Positions 1 to 8,671 of a stretch of 16,307 bases of DNA are shown here, one piece after another. Every line of letters starts with the position of its first letter. The first letter of the stretch is position 1. Under the pieces are notes generated by a model. It saw nothing but the letters and a program-made list of their open reading frames with translations. It was not told where the DNA came from and did not search any database. Source of the stretch: DASROJ01 sp035646975 (GTDB lineage: Bacteria; Acidobacteriota; Polarisedimenticolia; JACPZX01; DASXTC01); the NCBI GenBank assembly GCA_035646975.1, contig DASROJ010000369.1, forward strand, positions 1-16,307. The letters are read 5' to 3'. The translations under genes and the position numbers were made by a program.

Positions 1-1763
1 GCCACATCCGCCACGGTCTCGTGGGCAAGCTGATCCTGCAGAAGGAAGGCAACGCGCTCTGCATCAGCTGTCACTCGAAGGCTTCCATCGGGCTCGACAA
101 GCCGCACGTCCACCCGGCGCTCGCGGGCAACGAGAACTGCACACGGTGCCATGACCCGCACGCCTCGGCAGGTTCGCATCTGCTCAAGGCCGAGGGGGCC
201 GAGTCGTGCTACGAGTGCCACGACCGGAAGATCTTCGAGAAGAAGATCGTCCATGCGCCGCTCGCCACCGGCGGCTGCGCGACCTGCCACGATGCCCACA
301 GCTCGTCCGAGCCCGCGCTGCTGACCAGGCCCAGGTCGGCCCTGTGCGCCTCCTGCCACACCCCCGGGGACAAGAAGTTCCGGGACGCGCACGCCGGATA
401 CCCGGTGGAGAAGGCCGACTGCGGCACCTGCCACGATCCTCACTCGTCGAACCTGCCCGCGCTCCTCAAGGCGTCGGTCCATGCTCCGGTCGCCGCGGCC
501 TCGTGCGACGCCTGCCATGCGCAGCCTGGATCCGACAAGCCATTCGCCGTCACATCCAGCGGTTCGGAGATGTGCAAGAGCTGCCACGATGTCGAGGAGC
601 TCAAACATGGAGGCGACAAGGAACATGCTCCGTTCGCCTCGGGTGACTGTCTTGCCTGCCACGAACCGCACGCCTCGCAGCAGCCGAAGCTCCTCTCGCG
701 GGCCGGCAACGCGCTCTGCACCGAATGCCACGCCGAACAGGACAAGCAGGTCGCCTTCCCGCATGCCGCGGTGACCGAGGGCGGCTGCGTCACGTGTCAC
801 CAACCGCACGCTTCGAAGAACGCCGCGCTCCTCAAGAAGCCGGATGCGGAGGCGTGCCTCGCGTGTCATCAGGATGTGGTGTCGGCAATGAACGCCGCGG
901 TTCAACACGCCCCGGTGGCCGGGGGCGACTGCGTCTCCTGCCACAACCCTCACGGCTCCGACGTGAAGGGATTGCTCAAGGACCGCACCGACCGGCTCTG
1001 CTACAGCTGCCACGAAGGCCTCGAGAGCGCGTTTGCCAGGACCGCCGAGCACCAGCCGGTCCTGGTTGGAGACTGCACCGCCTGCCACACGCCTCACGGC
1101 GGTGCCGAGGCAAAGCTCGTCAGGAAGCGTGGCGCGGCATTGTGCAAAGACTGCCACGGCGACCTGATGAAGGAGGATCCGTCTGGCGTCACGCACGCGC
1201 CGTTCGCGTCGGGAGATTGCATGGCCTGCCACGAAGTGCACGCCTCGGGAGTCCCCGGCATGATCAAGGCGACCCAGGACAAACTCTGTCTGACGTGCCA
1301 CAAAGATCTCGCAACGGCGGCCTCGAAGGCCGGAAGCGTCCACAAGGCCTTCTCGGGAGGACAGTGCACCAGCTGCCACTCGCCCCATCGGGCCAGGCTT
1401 CCCAAGCAGATCCTCGCCGCCGAGCCGGATCTCTGCCTGACGTGCCACGCGAAGCTGGGCGAGCGCCTCAAGGCGGAGAACGCCCATCCACCGGCGTCGG
1501 AAGACTGCGGCACCTGCCACTCGCCGCACTTCGCCCACGAGCCCAGGTTGCTCAACGATCGCCAGCAGAACCTTTGCGCCACCTGTCATGACGCGGCCGA
1601 TGAAGCTTTCTCGAAGGCTCACATCGGCATCAGCCCGGACGTGATGAACTGCGTCAAATGCCACGATCCCCACGCCTCGACGGACCCGAAGCTGTTCAGG
1701 GCCGAGGTCCATCCACCGTTCGCGGCGCGGGCGTGCGAGGAATGCCATGTCGTCAAGAAATAG
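1..1763 (+). CDS. Giant multihaem c-type cytochrome, C-terminal part (24 CXXCH visible)
   Basis: The reading frame is open to the left edge, so the N-terminus and signal peptide lie outside the window. About 586 residues are visible, with 24 CXXCH haem-binding motifs and no other recognisable domain. The motifs come in pairs of the doubled-CXXCH type: a unit of roughly 45-50 residues reads H-x-P-[VF]-x-x-G-x-C-x-x-C-H-x-P-H-[AG]-S, then a Leu-Leu-Lys stretch, then L-C-x-x-C-H. The extra His in the PHAS segment and the His before Pro are the likely distal haem ligands. Such proteins are exported and carry electrons in the periplasm or on the cell surface. The gene ends naturally just after its last haem motif, and its last 17 bases overlap the start of the next cytochrome, which indicates one operon. 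Total haem number and exact location are unknown because the 5' end is missing. Confidence 0.93.
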   Translation, partial: HIRHGLVGKLILQKEGNALCISCHSKASIGLDKPHVHPALAGNENCTRCHDPHASAGSHLLKAEGAESCYECHDRKIFEKKIVHAPLATGGCATCHDAHSSSEPALLTRPRSALCASCHTPGDKKFRDAHAGYPVEKADCGTCHDPHSSNLPALLKASVHAPVAAASCDACHAQPGSDKPFAVTSSGSEMCKSCHDVEELKHGGDKEHAPFASGDCLACHEPHASQQPKLLSRAGNALCTECHAEQDKQVAFPHAAVTEGGCVTCHQPHASKNAALLKKPDAEACLACHQDVVSAMNAAVQHAPVAGGDCVSCHNPHGSDVKGLLKDRTDRLCYSCHEGLESAFARTAEHQPVLVGDCTACHTPHGGAEAKLVRKRGAALCKDCHGDLMKEDPSGVTHAPFASGDCMACHEVHASGVPGMIKATQDKLCLTCHKDLATAASKAGSVHKAFSGGQCTSCHSPHRARLPKQILAAEPDLCLTCHAKLGERLKAENAHPPASEDCGTCHSPHFAHEPRLLNDRQQNLCATCHDAADEAFSKAHIGISPDVMNCVKCHDPHASTDPKLFRAEVHPPFAARACEECHVVKK

Positions 1764-3027
1764 CGGTCGCGCGCTGGCGGCGTTGTTCGTGTTGCTGGCA
1801 GCCGGCTCGGCGGCTCCGCTCCGGGCGCAGGACGAGTCGAAATTCCACCTCCAGCCGGGCGCGTCCGGCAAGCTGTGCCTCAAGTGTCACACTGATTTCG
1901 AGGATGTGCTCAGGAAGGCGTCGGTTCACACGCCGGTGAAGGCAGGACAGTGTGTCAGCTGCCATTCCCCCCATGCCGCGGATCATGGCAAGCTGCTGGC
2001 GACATCGCCGGACGCTGTGTGCGCCACCTGCCACGGCACGATGATCCCCGCGGGGGCGGCCAGCGCGCACAAGCCGGTGGAGGAAGGACACTGCGTCGCC
2101 TGCCACGACCCGCACGCGTCATCCAGCAAGGCCAACCTGATCCGCGCCGGCAACGATCTGTGCCTGGGCTGCCACGCCAGTGTGAAGACATCCCTCGCCT
2201 CGGCGACGCACCATCACACACCCGTGGATCGGAACTGCCTGGGGTGCCACGAGCCGCATGCCTCGAAGGAGGCCGGATCGCTCCTGCACAAGGCGGCGCC
2301 CGCGCTCTGCCTCGAGTGCCACAAGCCCTCGCAGCCGGGGTTCGCGCAGGCCCACATGAACTATCCGGTCGCCAAGTCCGACTGCACGTCGTGCCACGAT
2401 CCGCACGGGTCGGTGAACCAGGGAATCCTCTGGGCCACGGTCCACGAGCCCGTGCGCAACAGGAAGTGCGCCCAATGCCATGGCGACCCCTCGGCCGGAC
2501 AGGTGACGATGAAGCGCGCCGGCGCGGATCTCTGCCGTGGCTGCCACAGCAATCTGATTCTCGAAATCGGCGCGAAGAACCGGGTGCACTGGCCGGTGGT
2601 GGACGGCAAGGCCTGCGCGAACTGCCACGAGCCGCATGCCTCGAAGACCGCGGGCCTGCTCTCCGCGCCGATGAAACAGCTCTGCGCGAGCTGCCACCAG
2701 GATTCCATCGCCCGGCAGGATCGCTCCGTCACGAAGCACCCGCCCGTGAACGACGGGGAGTGCACCGCCTGTCACCTTCCGCACGCCTCCGACGCGACGT
2801 TCCTCTTTGCCACCACGGACGACAAGGAGGTCTGCGGCGTCTGTCACGACTGGCAGGGTCACAGCGCGCACCCGATCGGAGACGCCGCGGTGGACCAGCG
2901 AAACCCGAACCTGCGCGTCTCCTGCCTGAGCTGCCATCGCTCCCATGGAACGCTGTTCGGGCACTTCGCGCACGCCGACGTGAAGGGCGATCTCTGCATG
3001 CAGTGTCACACGCAGATCAGGAGGTGA
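1747..3027 (+). CDS. Sixteen-haem periplasmic or secreted c-type cytochrome
   Basis: This is a 426-residue protein with 16 CXXCH motifs. It begins with a clear Sec signal peptide: a basic n-region (SSRNSGR), a hydrophobic core (ALAALFVLLAAGSAA) and probable cleavage after LRAQ. The haem motifs follow the same doubled pattern as the upstream protein (D-P-H-A-S after one motif and L-C-x-x-C-H some 20 residues later), so the two genes are probably related by duplication. The ATG at 1747 is preceded by a GAGGA ribosome binding site five bases away and overlaps the upstream gene by 17 bases. The separate signal peptide shows that this is an independent protein and not a frameshifted tail of the first. 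It probably carries electrons between the inner membrane and the outer surface, perhaps in a complex with its larger neighbour. The electron donor and acceptor cannot be read from the sequence. Confidence 0.95.
   Translation: MSSRNSGRALAALFVLLAAGSAAPLRAQDESKFHLQPGASGKLCLKCHTDFEDVLRKASVHTPVKAGQCVSCHSPHAADHGKLLATSPDAVCATCHGTMIPAGAASAHKPVEEGHCVACHDPHASSSKANLIRAGNDLCLGCHASVKTSLASATHHHTPVDRNCLGCHEPHASKEAGSLLHKAAPALCLECHKPSQPGFAQAHMNYPVAKSDCTSCHDPHGSVNQGILWATVHEPVRNRKCAQCHGDPSAGQVTMKRAGADLCRGCHSNLILEIGAKNRVHWPVVDGKACANCHEPHASKTAGLLSAPMKQLCASCHQDSIARQDRSVTKHPPVNDGECTACHLPHASDATFLFATTDDKEVCGVCHDWQGHSAHPIGDAAVDQRNPNLRVSCLSCHRSHGTLFGHFAHADVKGDLCMQCHTQIRR
3019..3024 (+). promoter_or_regulatory. Ribosome binding site for the NHL-propeller gene
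   Basis: An exact AGGAGG lies seven bases before the GTG at 3032 and overlaps the last codons of the 16-haem cytochrome gene. It decides the GTG start, which is followed by a good signal peptide. It also indicates coupled translation of the two genes. Confidence 0.8.
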
Positions 3028-3031
3028 GACG

Positions 3032-3943
3032 GTGAGGACCCGGTGGCTCTCCATGAGTGTCGCGTTGCTGGCTGCGCACGCCACCGCCTCCCCTGCGGCG
3101 GCCGCGGAGGTGCTGAAGCTCCGCCACGCGGCCACGCTCTACGCCGACGCCGGGGAGGTGCCGCTTCGCGTCCCGCAGGGCGTGGGTTGCGGCGCCGGTG
3201 ACACGATCCTCGTGGCAGACAGCGGCAACGGACGGGTGCTGCGGGTCGAGATCTCCGGGGCGCTGGCCCGGGTGACCGGCATCGTGAAGCTGGCCGAGAT
3301 CGTCTACCCGATCCGCGTCGACGGCGACGCCACCGGGGCGATGGTGGTCCTGGACGGCAAGAGCCGGCGGCTGGCTCGCGTGGCGGCGGATGGAAAGTTC
3401 GGCGGCTGGATCGAGATTCCCCACGCGGGAGGCACCGCGAACCCGGTCATCCGGAGCTTCGCGCTGGGGCCGCACGGCGCCGTTCTCGCCGCCGACGTCG
3501 CGGGCCGGAGGGTCGTCCAGATCTCCGCCACCGGTTCGCTCGATCGGTCGATCGCTCTTCCAGGTGAAGCGCGCGGGATCACCGATGTCGCCCTCGATGG
3601 CCGGGGTTCGGTCCTGGCCCTCGACGGTGTCGGCCGCAGGGTCTGGGTGGCACGGCCCGGGGATGCCGCGTTCGCGCCGCTGTCGGGCTCGCTTGCCGAG
3701 GATCTCGACTACCCGGGCGCGCTGGATGTGGATCCGTCCGGGCGCCTGCTGGTCGCCGACCTGGACGGCGGCGGCGTGGTCATGCTGGGGCCCGACGGAT
3801 CCTTCCGCGGGCGGCAGCTGGCCTTCGGTTCGAAGCAGGGACTCCTGCGCTATCCCACCGACCTCTGCTCGACCCGGCGCGGCCTGGTCGTCATCGCCGA
3901 CAGGGAGAACCAGCGAGTGCAGGTGTTCGCGATTGGAGAGTAG
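3032..3943 (+). CDS. Exported NHL-type six-bladed beta-propeller protein
   Basis: This is a 303-residue protein starting at GTG, with a signal peptide whose cleavage is probable after SPAAAA. The rest divides into six repeats of about 40 residues, each of the NHL or SMP-30-like form: a hydrophobic-Pro-x-x-[IV] strand, D-x-x-G, then [VL]-[LV]-A-D and an R-[VL] strand. Examples are ILVADSGNGRVLRV in blade 1 and LVVIADRENQRVQVF in blade 6. No catalytic residues are obvious, so a binding or scaffold role in the periplasm or at the cell surface is most likely. It lies four bases after the 16-haem cytochrome gene and overlaps the next gene by 11 bases, so it belongs to the cytochrome operon. NHL proteins recur beside multihaem cytochromes in metal-reducing bacteria. 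That it organises or docks cytochromes is an inference. Confidence 0.88.
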   Translation: MRTRWLSMSVALLAAHATASPAAAAEVLKLRHAATLYADAGEVPLRVPQGVGCGAGDTILVADSGNGRVLRVEISGALARVTGIVKLAEIVYPIRVDGDATGAMVVLDGKSRRLARVAADGKFGGWIEIPHAGGTANPVIRSFALGPHGAVLAADVAGRRVVQISATGSLDRSIALPGEARGITDVALDGRGSVLALDGVGRRVWVARPGDAAFAPLSGSLAEDLDYPGALDVDPSGRLLVADLDGGGVVMLGPDGSFRGRQLAFGSKQGLLRYPTDLCSTRRGLVVIADRENQRVQVFAIGE

Positions 3944-6842
3944 AAGCACCTCCCGTACCCCATCGACCCTGGCCGACGCATTTCTCTACGCGCTGTTCTT
4001 CTTGTCGGGCAGCGCGGCGCTCATCTACCAGGTGGCCTGGGTCCGCTCGCTGAGCCTCGTCTTCGGCGGCTCCCATCTGGCGGTCACCACCGTCCTGTCG
4101 GTCTTCATGGGAGGGCTGGCGGTGGGAGGGATTTTCCTGGGGGCGCGCGCCGACCGCTCCCGCCACCCTCTGCGGCTCTATGCCGCTCTCGAGATTGGCA
4201 TCGCATTGTCCGCCGCGTCGTTTCAGTTCTTCCTGCACTGGTACCCCGCGGTCTACGTGCCGCTGGCGCGCCTGGCGGAGACCAGCCCGCTCTGGCTCTT
4301 CGTGGTGCGCGTGACGCTGGCATCGGCCGGCATGCTCATCCCCACCACGCTCATCGGGGGCACGCTGCCGGTGCTCACGCGATTCGTCGACGGGCGTGCC
4401 GACGGCCGGCACGGCCATCTGGCCCGGCTCTACGCCCTGAACACCCTGGGCGCGGTGGCCGGAACGCTGATCGCCGGGTTCCTGCTGCTGCCCCAGTTCG
4501 GGGTCAATCGCGTCGTCCTGATGGCCGTGGCGATCAACCTCCTGATCGGCGCCGTGGTGTGGCTGATGCCCGAGCGAGTCTTTGGCGAAGTCTCGCGGGG
4601 GGAGGCTCCCCCGGCGGCTTCGATCCCCTTCGATGGCATCCGCCCGCTTTCCGTGCGCCTCGTGCTGTTCGGAATCGGCGTGAGCGGTTTCTGCGCTCTG
4701 GGCTACGAGGTCCTGTGGACGCGGGTCCTGACACTCGTCGTCGGGACTTCGACATACAGCTTCACGATCCTGCTGGCGGCGTTGCTGACCGGGATCGCGG
4801 CGGGAGGACAGTTCGAATCGATCCTCGGCCGGATCGCCCGCCGCAGCGCCGCGGGCTGGCGGCCCTGGGTGGCCCTGTTCGCGGCGACGCAGATCCTGAT
4901 CGGTCTTTCGGCCCTGGCGGTGACCTGGGCGATGCGCGATCTTCCCCTCCACGCAGTCCGGCTGCAGGATGCGTTCCGTCCGGGTTCGGGTGGGTTCCGC
5001 GCGCAGCAAGTCGCGGTCTTCGTCCTCGCCTTCGCCTTCCTGGCGGTGCCGGCCTTCTTCATGGGGCTCGCCTTCCCGGTGGCCGGCAACGTCCACGCCG
5101 CCGGGCGCCGGGAGATCGGCAGGGCCGTCGGAGAGGTGCTCACCTTCAACACCCTCGGCGCAATCCTCGGGGCGGCGGTCTCGGGCTTCGTCCTTGTCTA
5201 TCTCTTCGGCATCGAGCGGTCGCTTCACCTCCTGGTCGTCGCCAACCTGTCGATCGGCTGCATCGTCCTGGCGAGCCTGCTCGGGACGCGGGCGCGAAAA
5301 CCCGCTATCGCGGCGCTGGCCGTCGCGGCCTTGCTGACTGTCGCGGCGCTCGCGTTGTATCCGGACTGGGGCCGGGCCTGGGACCGGCGGTTTCTCGCCG
5401 TGTTTCGCAACAACCAGTATCAGGCCTTCAACACACCGGAGCGAATCCGTGACGCGCTCGCCAACACCGACGTGCTCTACTTCTTCGAAGGGGCCAACGA
5501 AACGATCAGCGTGATACAACCCCGGGGCGCCCGGCAGGCATTCACCGTGAACGGCCGCGTGGAGGCCTCCACCACTCCCCAGGACAGGCAGTGCCAGTTG
5601 ACTCTTGGGCACCTTCCGATGCTCGCCCATCCGAACCCGGCAAAGGTGTTCGTCGTCGGGACGGGAACGGGGATGACGCTCGGCGCCACCACGATCCACC
5701 CCGAGGTCGAGGAGATCGTCCTGGCCGAGATCGAGCCGGGGGTCCTCCCGGCGACGCGGACCTTCGCCGGGTGGAACCATCGTGCGCTCGACAACCCCAA
5801 GGTGCACGTCGTCTTCAACGACGGCCGCAACTACCTGCGCACGACCCGGGAGAGCTTCGACGTGATCACCGCGGACCCGATACATCCCTGGTCGGGTGGA
5901 GCATCCTATTTATACACCGACGAATACTTCAGGCTGGCGTCCGGGCGGCTGAATCCGGGCGGCGTCATGTGCCAGTGGCTCCCGATCTACGAGCTCAATG
6001 TCGACGACCTGCGCTCGGTGGTGCGGACGTTTTCCGGCAACTTTGCGCACACGATGCTGTGGCTCACCCACTACGACGCCGAGATCCTGGGGAGCAACGA
6101 TCCGATCGTCCTCGATCCCGGGATGATCGGCAGGCGCATCGCCCGTTCGCCCATCCGGGAGGATCTCGACGAGGTGTTCATGGGGTCGTCATCTGATTTT
6201 CTGGCCTACTTCGTGGCCGGCACCGAGGCACTGCGTGAGTTCTCCCGCGATGGTGTCCTGAACACCGACGACAACCTCTGGCTGGAGTTCCACTCGCCGA
6301 TATCGCGGATGCTGGACCGGCTCGAAGGGGACAACGTCGTCGCGCTGACGCGGCACCGCGAGAGCCTGCACGGAGAGGACCTCGAGCCGGCGCGGCTCTA
6401 TGACACCGCGCACGCTCTGTTTCTCTGGGGACGCGCGGGCAGCGCCGAATTCGCCCGGGCCTTCGACGCGCTCAAGCAACGATTTCCGTGGTACGCGCCC
6501 GGGCGGTTCCTGGCCCGGGAGGTCGAGGAGCGCAACGCGCGCCAACCCGTGCTGCGCGGAGAGACTCCCGTGCAGGTGCGCGGCGCCGCTGGCGCCACTG
6601 CCACTGTCACCGTCGTCCTTTCCGTCGTCACCCTGGTCATCGGTCCCGAGCGCGGCGTCGTGATGGTGGTGGACAACGAGGCGCGTGAGATCTACGGGCA
6701 ACGTTACCTCGATGCGCCGGCAGGAGGGCTCGACGCGATCCTCGAGGCGCGGGCCCGGAGCCTGCTCGCCGGGATTCGCCAAGATGCGGGCCCGAGGACG
6801 CTTCCTGAATGGCGGCAACGTTGCGAGGCCCTGTTACGCTAG
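3933..6842 (+). CDS. Polytopic membrane protein with spermidine-synthase-like methyltransferase-fold domain
   Basis: The protein has 969 residues. The frame is open well upstream, but that part lies inside the propeller gene. The TTG at 3933 is the best start: an AGGTG lies seven bases before it, it overlaps the previous stop by 11 bases, and the first helix follows soon after. Residues about 10-480 hold roughly 13 membrane helices in two related halves; the motifs LNTLGAVAGTLIAGF and FNTLGAILGAAVSGF mark the same position in each. The next part, about 485-790, matches the spermidine synthase fold: GTGTG at 576-580 for the nucleotide loop, E-I-E at 599-601, N-D-G at 629-631 and D-P-I-H-P at 648-652. 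Classical enzymes have D-x-x-D-P there, so one catalytic Asp is His651. A further domain of unknown role ends the protein. Polyamine synthesis is therefore doubtful; an electron-transfer-linked membrane role is only inferred from the operon. Confidence 0.85.
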   Translation: MESRSTSRTPSTLADAFLYALFFLSGSAALIYQVAWVRSLSLVFGGSHLAVTTVLSVFMGGLAVGGIFLGARADRSRHPLRLYAALEIGIALSAASFQFFLHWYPAVYVPLARLAETSPLWLFVVRVTLASAGMLIPTTLIGGTLPVLTRFVDGRADGRHGHLARLYALNTLGAVAGTLIAGFLLLPQFGVNRVVLMAVAINLLIGAVVWLMPERVFGEVSRGEAPPAASIPFDGIRPLSVRLVLFGIGVSGFCALGYEVLWTRVLTLVVGTSTYSFTILLAALLTGIAAGGQFESILGRIARRSAAGWRPWVALFAATQILIGLSALAVTWAMRDLPLHAVRLQDAFRPGSGGFRAQQVAVFVLAFAFLAVPAFFMGLAFPVAGNVHAAGRREIGRAVGEVLTFNTLGAILGAAVSGFVLVYLFGIERSLHLLVVANLSIGCIVLASLLGTRARKPAIAALAVAALLTVAALALYPDWGRAWDRRFLAVFRNNQYQAFNTPERIRDALANTDVLYFFEGANETISVIQPRGARQAFTVNGRVEASTTPQDRQCQLTLGHLPMLAHPNPAKVFVVGTGTGMTLGATTIHPEVEEIVLAEIEPGVLPATRTFAGWNHRALDNPKVHVVFNDGRNYLRTTRESFDVITADPIHPWSGGASYLYTDEYFRLASGRLNPGGVMCQWLPIYELNVDDLRSVVRTFSGNFAHTMLWLTHYDAEILGSNDPIVLDPGMIGRRIARSPIREDLDEVFMGSSSDFLAYFVAGTEALREFSRDGVLNTDDNLWLEFHSPISRMLDRLEGDNVVALTRHRESLHGEDLEPARLYDTAHALFLWGRAGSAEFARAFDALKQRFPWYAPGRFLAREVEERNARQPVLRGETPVQVRGAAGATATVTVVLSVVTLVIGPERGVVMVVDNEAREIYGQRYLDAPAGGLDAILEARARSLLAGIRQDAGPRTLPEWRQRCEALLR

Positions 6843-7022
6843 CCCGCATTTCTCACCAGGTTTCGTCGCGAGGCCGTGCAGACGGCTGTCATGACAGGCG
6901 CCCATAGAGGCGAGGACCCGAAGCGTATTGAACATACGCTGATGGGGCCGAGCCGCGAGGACGTCTGTCAGGGCGGCCGGATCCGCGGCCGCAGCAGGAA
7001 TCTGGTGAGAAGTGCGGGCTAG
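6839..7022. repeat. 184-bp foldback element with 21-bp terminal inverted repeats
   Basis: The tips 6839-6859 and 7002-7022 are inverted copies (CTAGCCCGCA.. outward) with one mismatch in 21 bases. The exact centre of the element is a hairpin: AGCGTAT at 6922-6928, a five-base loop, and ATACGCT at 6934-6940. Further partial pairing and a perfect 12-base palindrome (CTGTCATGACAG, 6886-6897) lie between. CTAG stands at both tips and could be a 4-bp target duplication, although CTAG is itself a palindrome. The left tip provides the TAG stop of the + strand membrane gene and the right tip the TAG stop of the - strand chaperone gene. It fills the whole convergent intergenic space and encodes no protein. 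It resembles a non-autonomous mobile element (MITE-like) or a large REP-like structure. It may also act as a transcription barrier, although it has no T-tract. Confidence 0.8.
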
Positions 7023-8671
7023 GAGGAAACCAGCTTCGCGAGCTGTTCGGGAGTGACCAGGATCCTGACGGCGGATTTCCCGCGCAGCGCCGCGATGTAA
7101 TCGTCGAACGCTTTCTGCCGCTTCTCTCCGGTCAGCTTCGCCCGGATTGGTCCGGTGGCCTCGTCGAGCGGCATCGTCTTTCCTGGCAGGAGCTCCCGCA
7201 CCAGTATCACGTAGCTGATTCCGTCCGCGGCGCCGTACAGCCGGTACTCCCCGGTCGCGGCCTTGTCCAGGGCCCGGCGAAGATCTTCGGGCAGGTCGGG
7301 AAGATTCACCGGGTCGGCAGGAAACGCGAGGAGGCCCGGGTTGGCGATCGGGTCGAGCCGGCCCGTGGCGTTGTTGCGCATCCAGGCCAGGTCCGCGCCG
7401 GCCCTGAGCTTGGCCAGGGCCGTCTCGGCGTCCTTGCGGGAGCCGAAGGCGATGGACTCGAGTCGGGGCTTCCCGGGGCCGGTCAGCTCCTTCCGGTGCG
7501 CCTCGTACTGCAGCCGGATCTCGACGTCGGAGACTTTGACGTCGGGCTCGATCACCTTGGCCACGAACGCGCCGAAGACCAGCTTCCGCTCCTCATCGTC
7601 GCGCAGCGCGAGGTACTCCGGCTTCTTGTGCAGCCCCTGCGCGTGGGCTTCCCTCAGGACGACACGCTTGGCTATCAGATCTTCCAGGACCTCGTCCTTC
7701 TTCCGGTTGAGATGCCTGGCCTCCGCCGCCCGATCGGCGCCGTGGAAGAGGCGCTTGCGCACGGCGTCGGCCAGATGGTGCACCGTGATCGGTTCATCTC
7801 CCGCGATCGTCACGATCGAGCGGTTGTCTTTGAGGTAGGAGTCGAAGCCGGGCTTTTCGGCCTCGAAGTCGAGCGTGGCGTAGCGCGCCTCGTCCACCTT
7901 GGCGTACTTCTTCTTGAGCTCCTCCACGTACTTCACCATCGCCTCGGTCTGCATCCGGTGCAGCAGCTCCTGTTCGGCCCTGGCGCGGGCGTCGGGGTCA
8001 GGAGCGGGACGTCGCTCGACCAGGCGGCTCACCGCGAAGCGATCCCCGATCTTGTAGACGGCGGAAACGCGCCCGGGGGCCAGCGGCGCGATGGCCGCCT
8101 GCACGGAGGGAAGAAATTCCGACATCCGCATGAACCCCTCCCCGGGATCCACGCGCCCCTTGCCGCTGGCGGCCAGCTGCCCGGCGGCGGCGTCGAAGTC
8201 CTCCCCTCGCGCTGTCCGGGCCACGAGCTGGTCGGCGTCGGTCTTCGCGACGAACGCTGCTGAGCGAATCCGCACTTCGACGGTCATCGCCTTCGCCATC
8301 GAGTCGACCTCCTTCGGATCGGGTTTCAGCGCCGCGATCCGCCCGGCGAACAGGCCGTCTCTCAGGGTGTCGCGCTCGAAGATCCCCATCTGGTCGCGGA
8401 CCTCGAGTGATGTCTCGAGACCCATCCGGTACCCTTCCTGGATGGCGAGCTCGACGCCGATCATCCGCTCGAGCACCTTGCCCGCTTCTGCGGCGGAGGG
8501 CAAGGCACCGTCCGACCCGCGGATCCTGCTCAGGCGAACCGGCTCGCCGTTGACCGTGGCCAGGACCGGGTTGGTGGAACCGCCGGGCGAGGCGGCCACG
8601 GCGGGGAGCGCTGACGCGCAGATCACGAGCAGGCGGCCGGCGAGGATCGGAAAGCGGACGAAAGATCTCAT
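7019..8671 (-). CDS. SurA/PrsA-like periplasmic chaperone with two parvulin-like units
   Basis: This is a 550-residue exported protein with a signal peptide (basic start, core LLVICASALPA, cleavage near AVAA). Residues about 34-110 resemble a SurA N-terminal helical domain (NPVLATVNGEPV, then a helix-rich stretch), and about 125-220 a parvulin-like fold (L-A-P-G-R-V-S-x-V-Y, F-A-V-S-R-L-V-E). The arrangement repeats: a second NGEP-like segment (ITIAGDEPITVHHL) begins near 280 and a second parvulin-like region covers about 395-490. The conserved His of the catalytic parvulin opening (x-H-I-L) is absent from both regions, so it may be a chaperone without isomerase activity. Its ATG overlaps the previous stop by four bases (ATGA). 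Its TAG stop lies in the tip of the foldback element. As the last gene of an outer-membrane operon, it probably folds the barrel or the cytochromes. The fold assignment is good; its client is inferred. Confidence 0.82.
   Translation of the reverse strand: MRSFVRFPILAGRLLVICASALPAVAASPGGSTNPVLATVNGEPVRLSRIRGSDGALPSAAEAGKVLERMIGVELAIQEGYRMGLETSLEVRDQMGIFERDTLRDGLFAGRIAALKPDPKEVDSMAKAMTVEVRIRSAAFVAKTDADQLVARTARGEDFDAAAGQLAASGKGRVDPGEGFMRMSEFLPSVQAAIAPLAPGRVSAVYKIGDRFAVSRLVERRPAPDPDARARAEQELLHRMQTEAMVKYVEELKKKYAKVDEARYATLDFEAEKPGFDSYLKDNRSIVTIAGDEPITVHHLADAVRKRLFHGADRAAEARHLNRKKDEVLEDLIAKRVVLREAHAQGLHKKPEYLALRDDEERKLVFGAFVAKVIEPDVKVSDVEIRLQYEAHRKELTGPGKPRLESIAFGSRKDAETALAKLRAGADLAWMRNNATGRLDPIANPGLLAFPADPVNLPDLPEDLRRALDKAATGEYRLYGAADGISYVILVRELLPGKTMPLDEATGPIRAKLTGEKRQKAFDDYIAALRGKSAVRILVTPEQLAKLVSS

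Noticed and set aside
1741..1763. Frameshift joining the two multihaem cytochromes into one protein
   Set aside because: The second frame begins with its own ribosome binding site, ATG and full signal peptide, and the first protein ends naturally after a haem motif.
3390..3932. A longer N-terminus for the spermidine-synthase-like protein
   Set aside because: The translated stretch is Ser/Arg/Pro-rich shadow sequence within the propeller gene, and the TTG at 3933 gives a compact start before the first helix.
3891..5885. Long - strand open frame antisense to the membrane protein
   Set aside because: It is highly charged, low in complexity and lacks any motif; the + strand frame has clear helices and conserved motifs.
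6840..7021. Classical bidirectional rho-independent terminator between the convergent genes
   Set aside because: The structure is far larger than a terminator hairpin and has no T-tract on either side, so a foldback element fits better.
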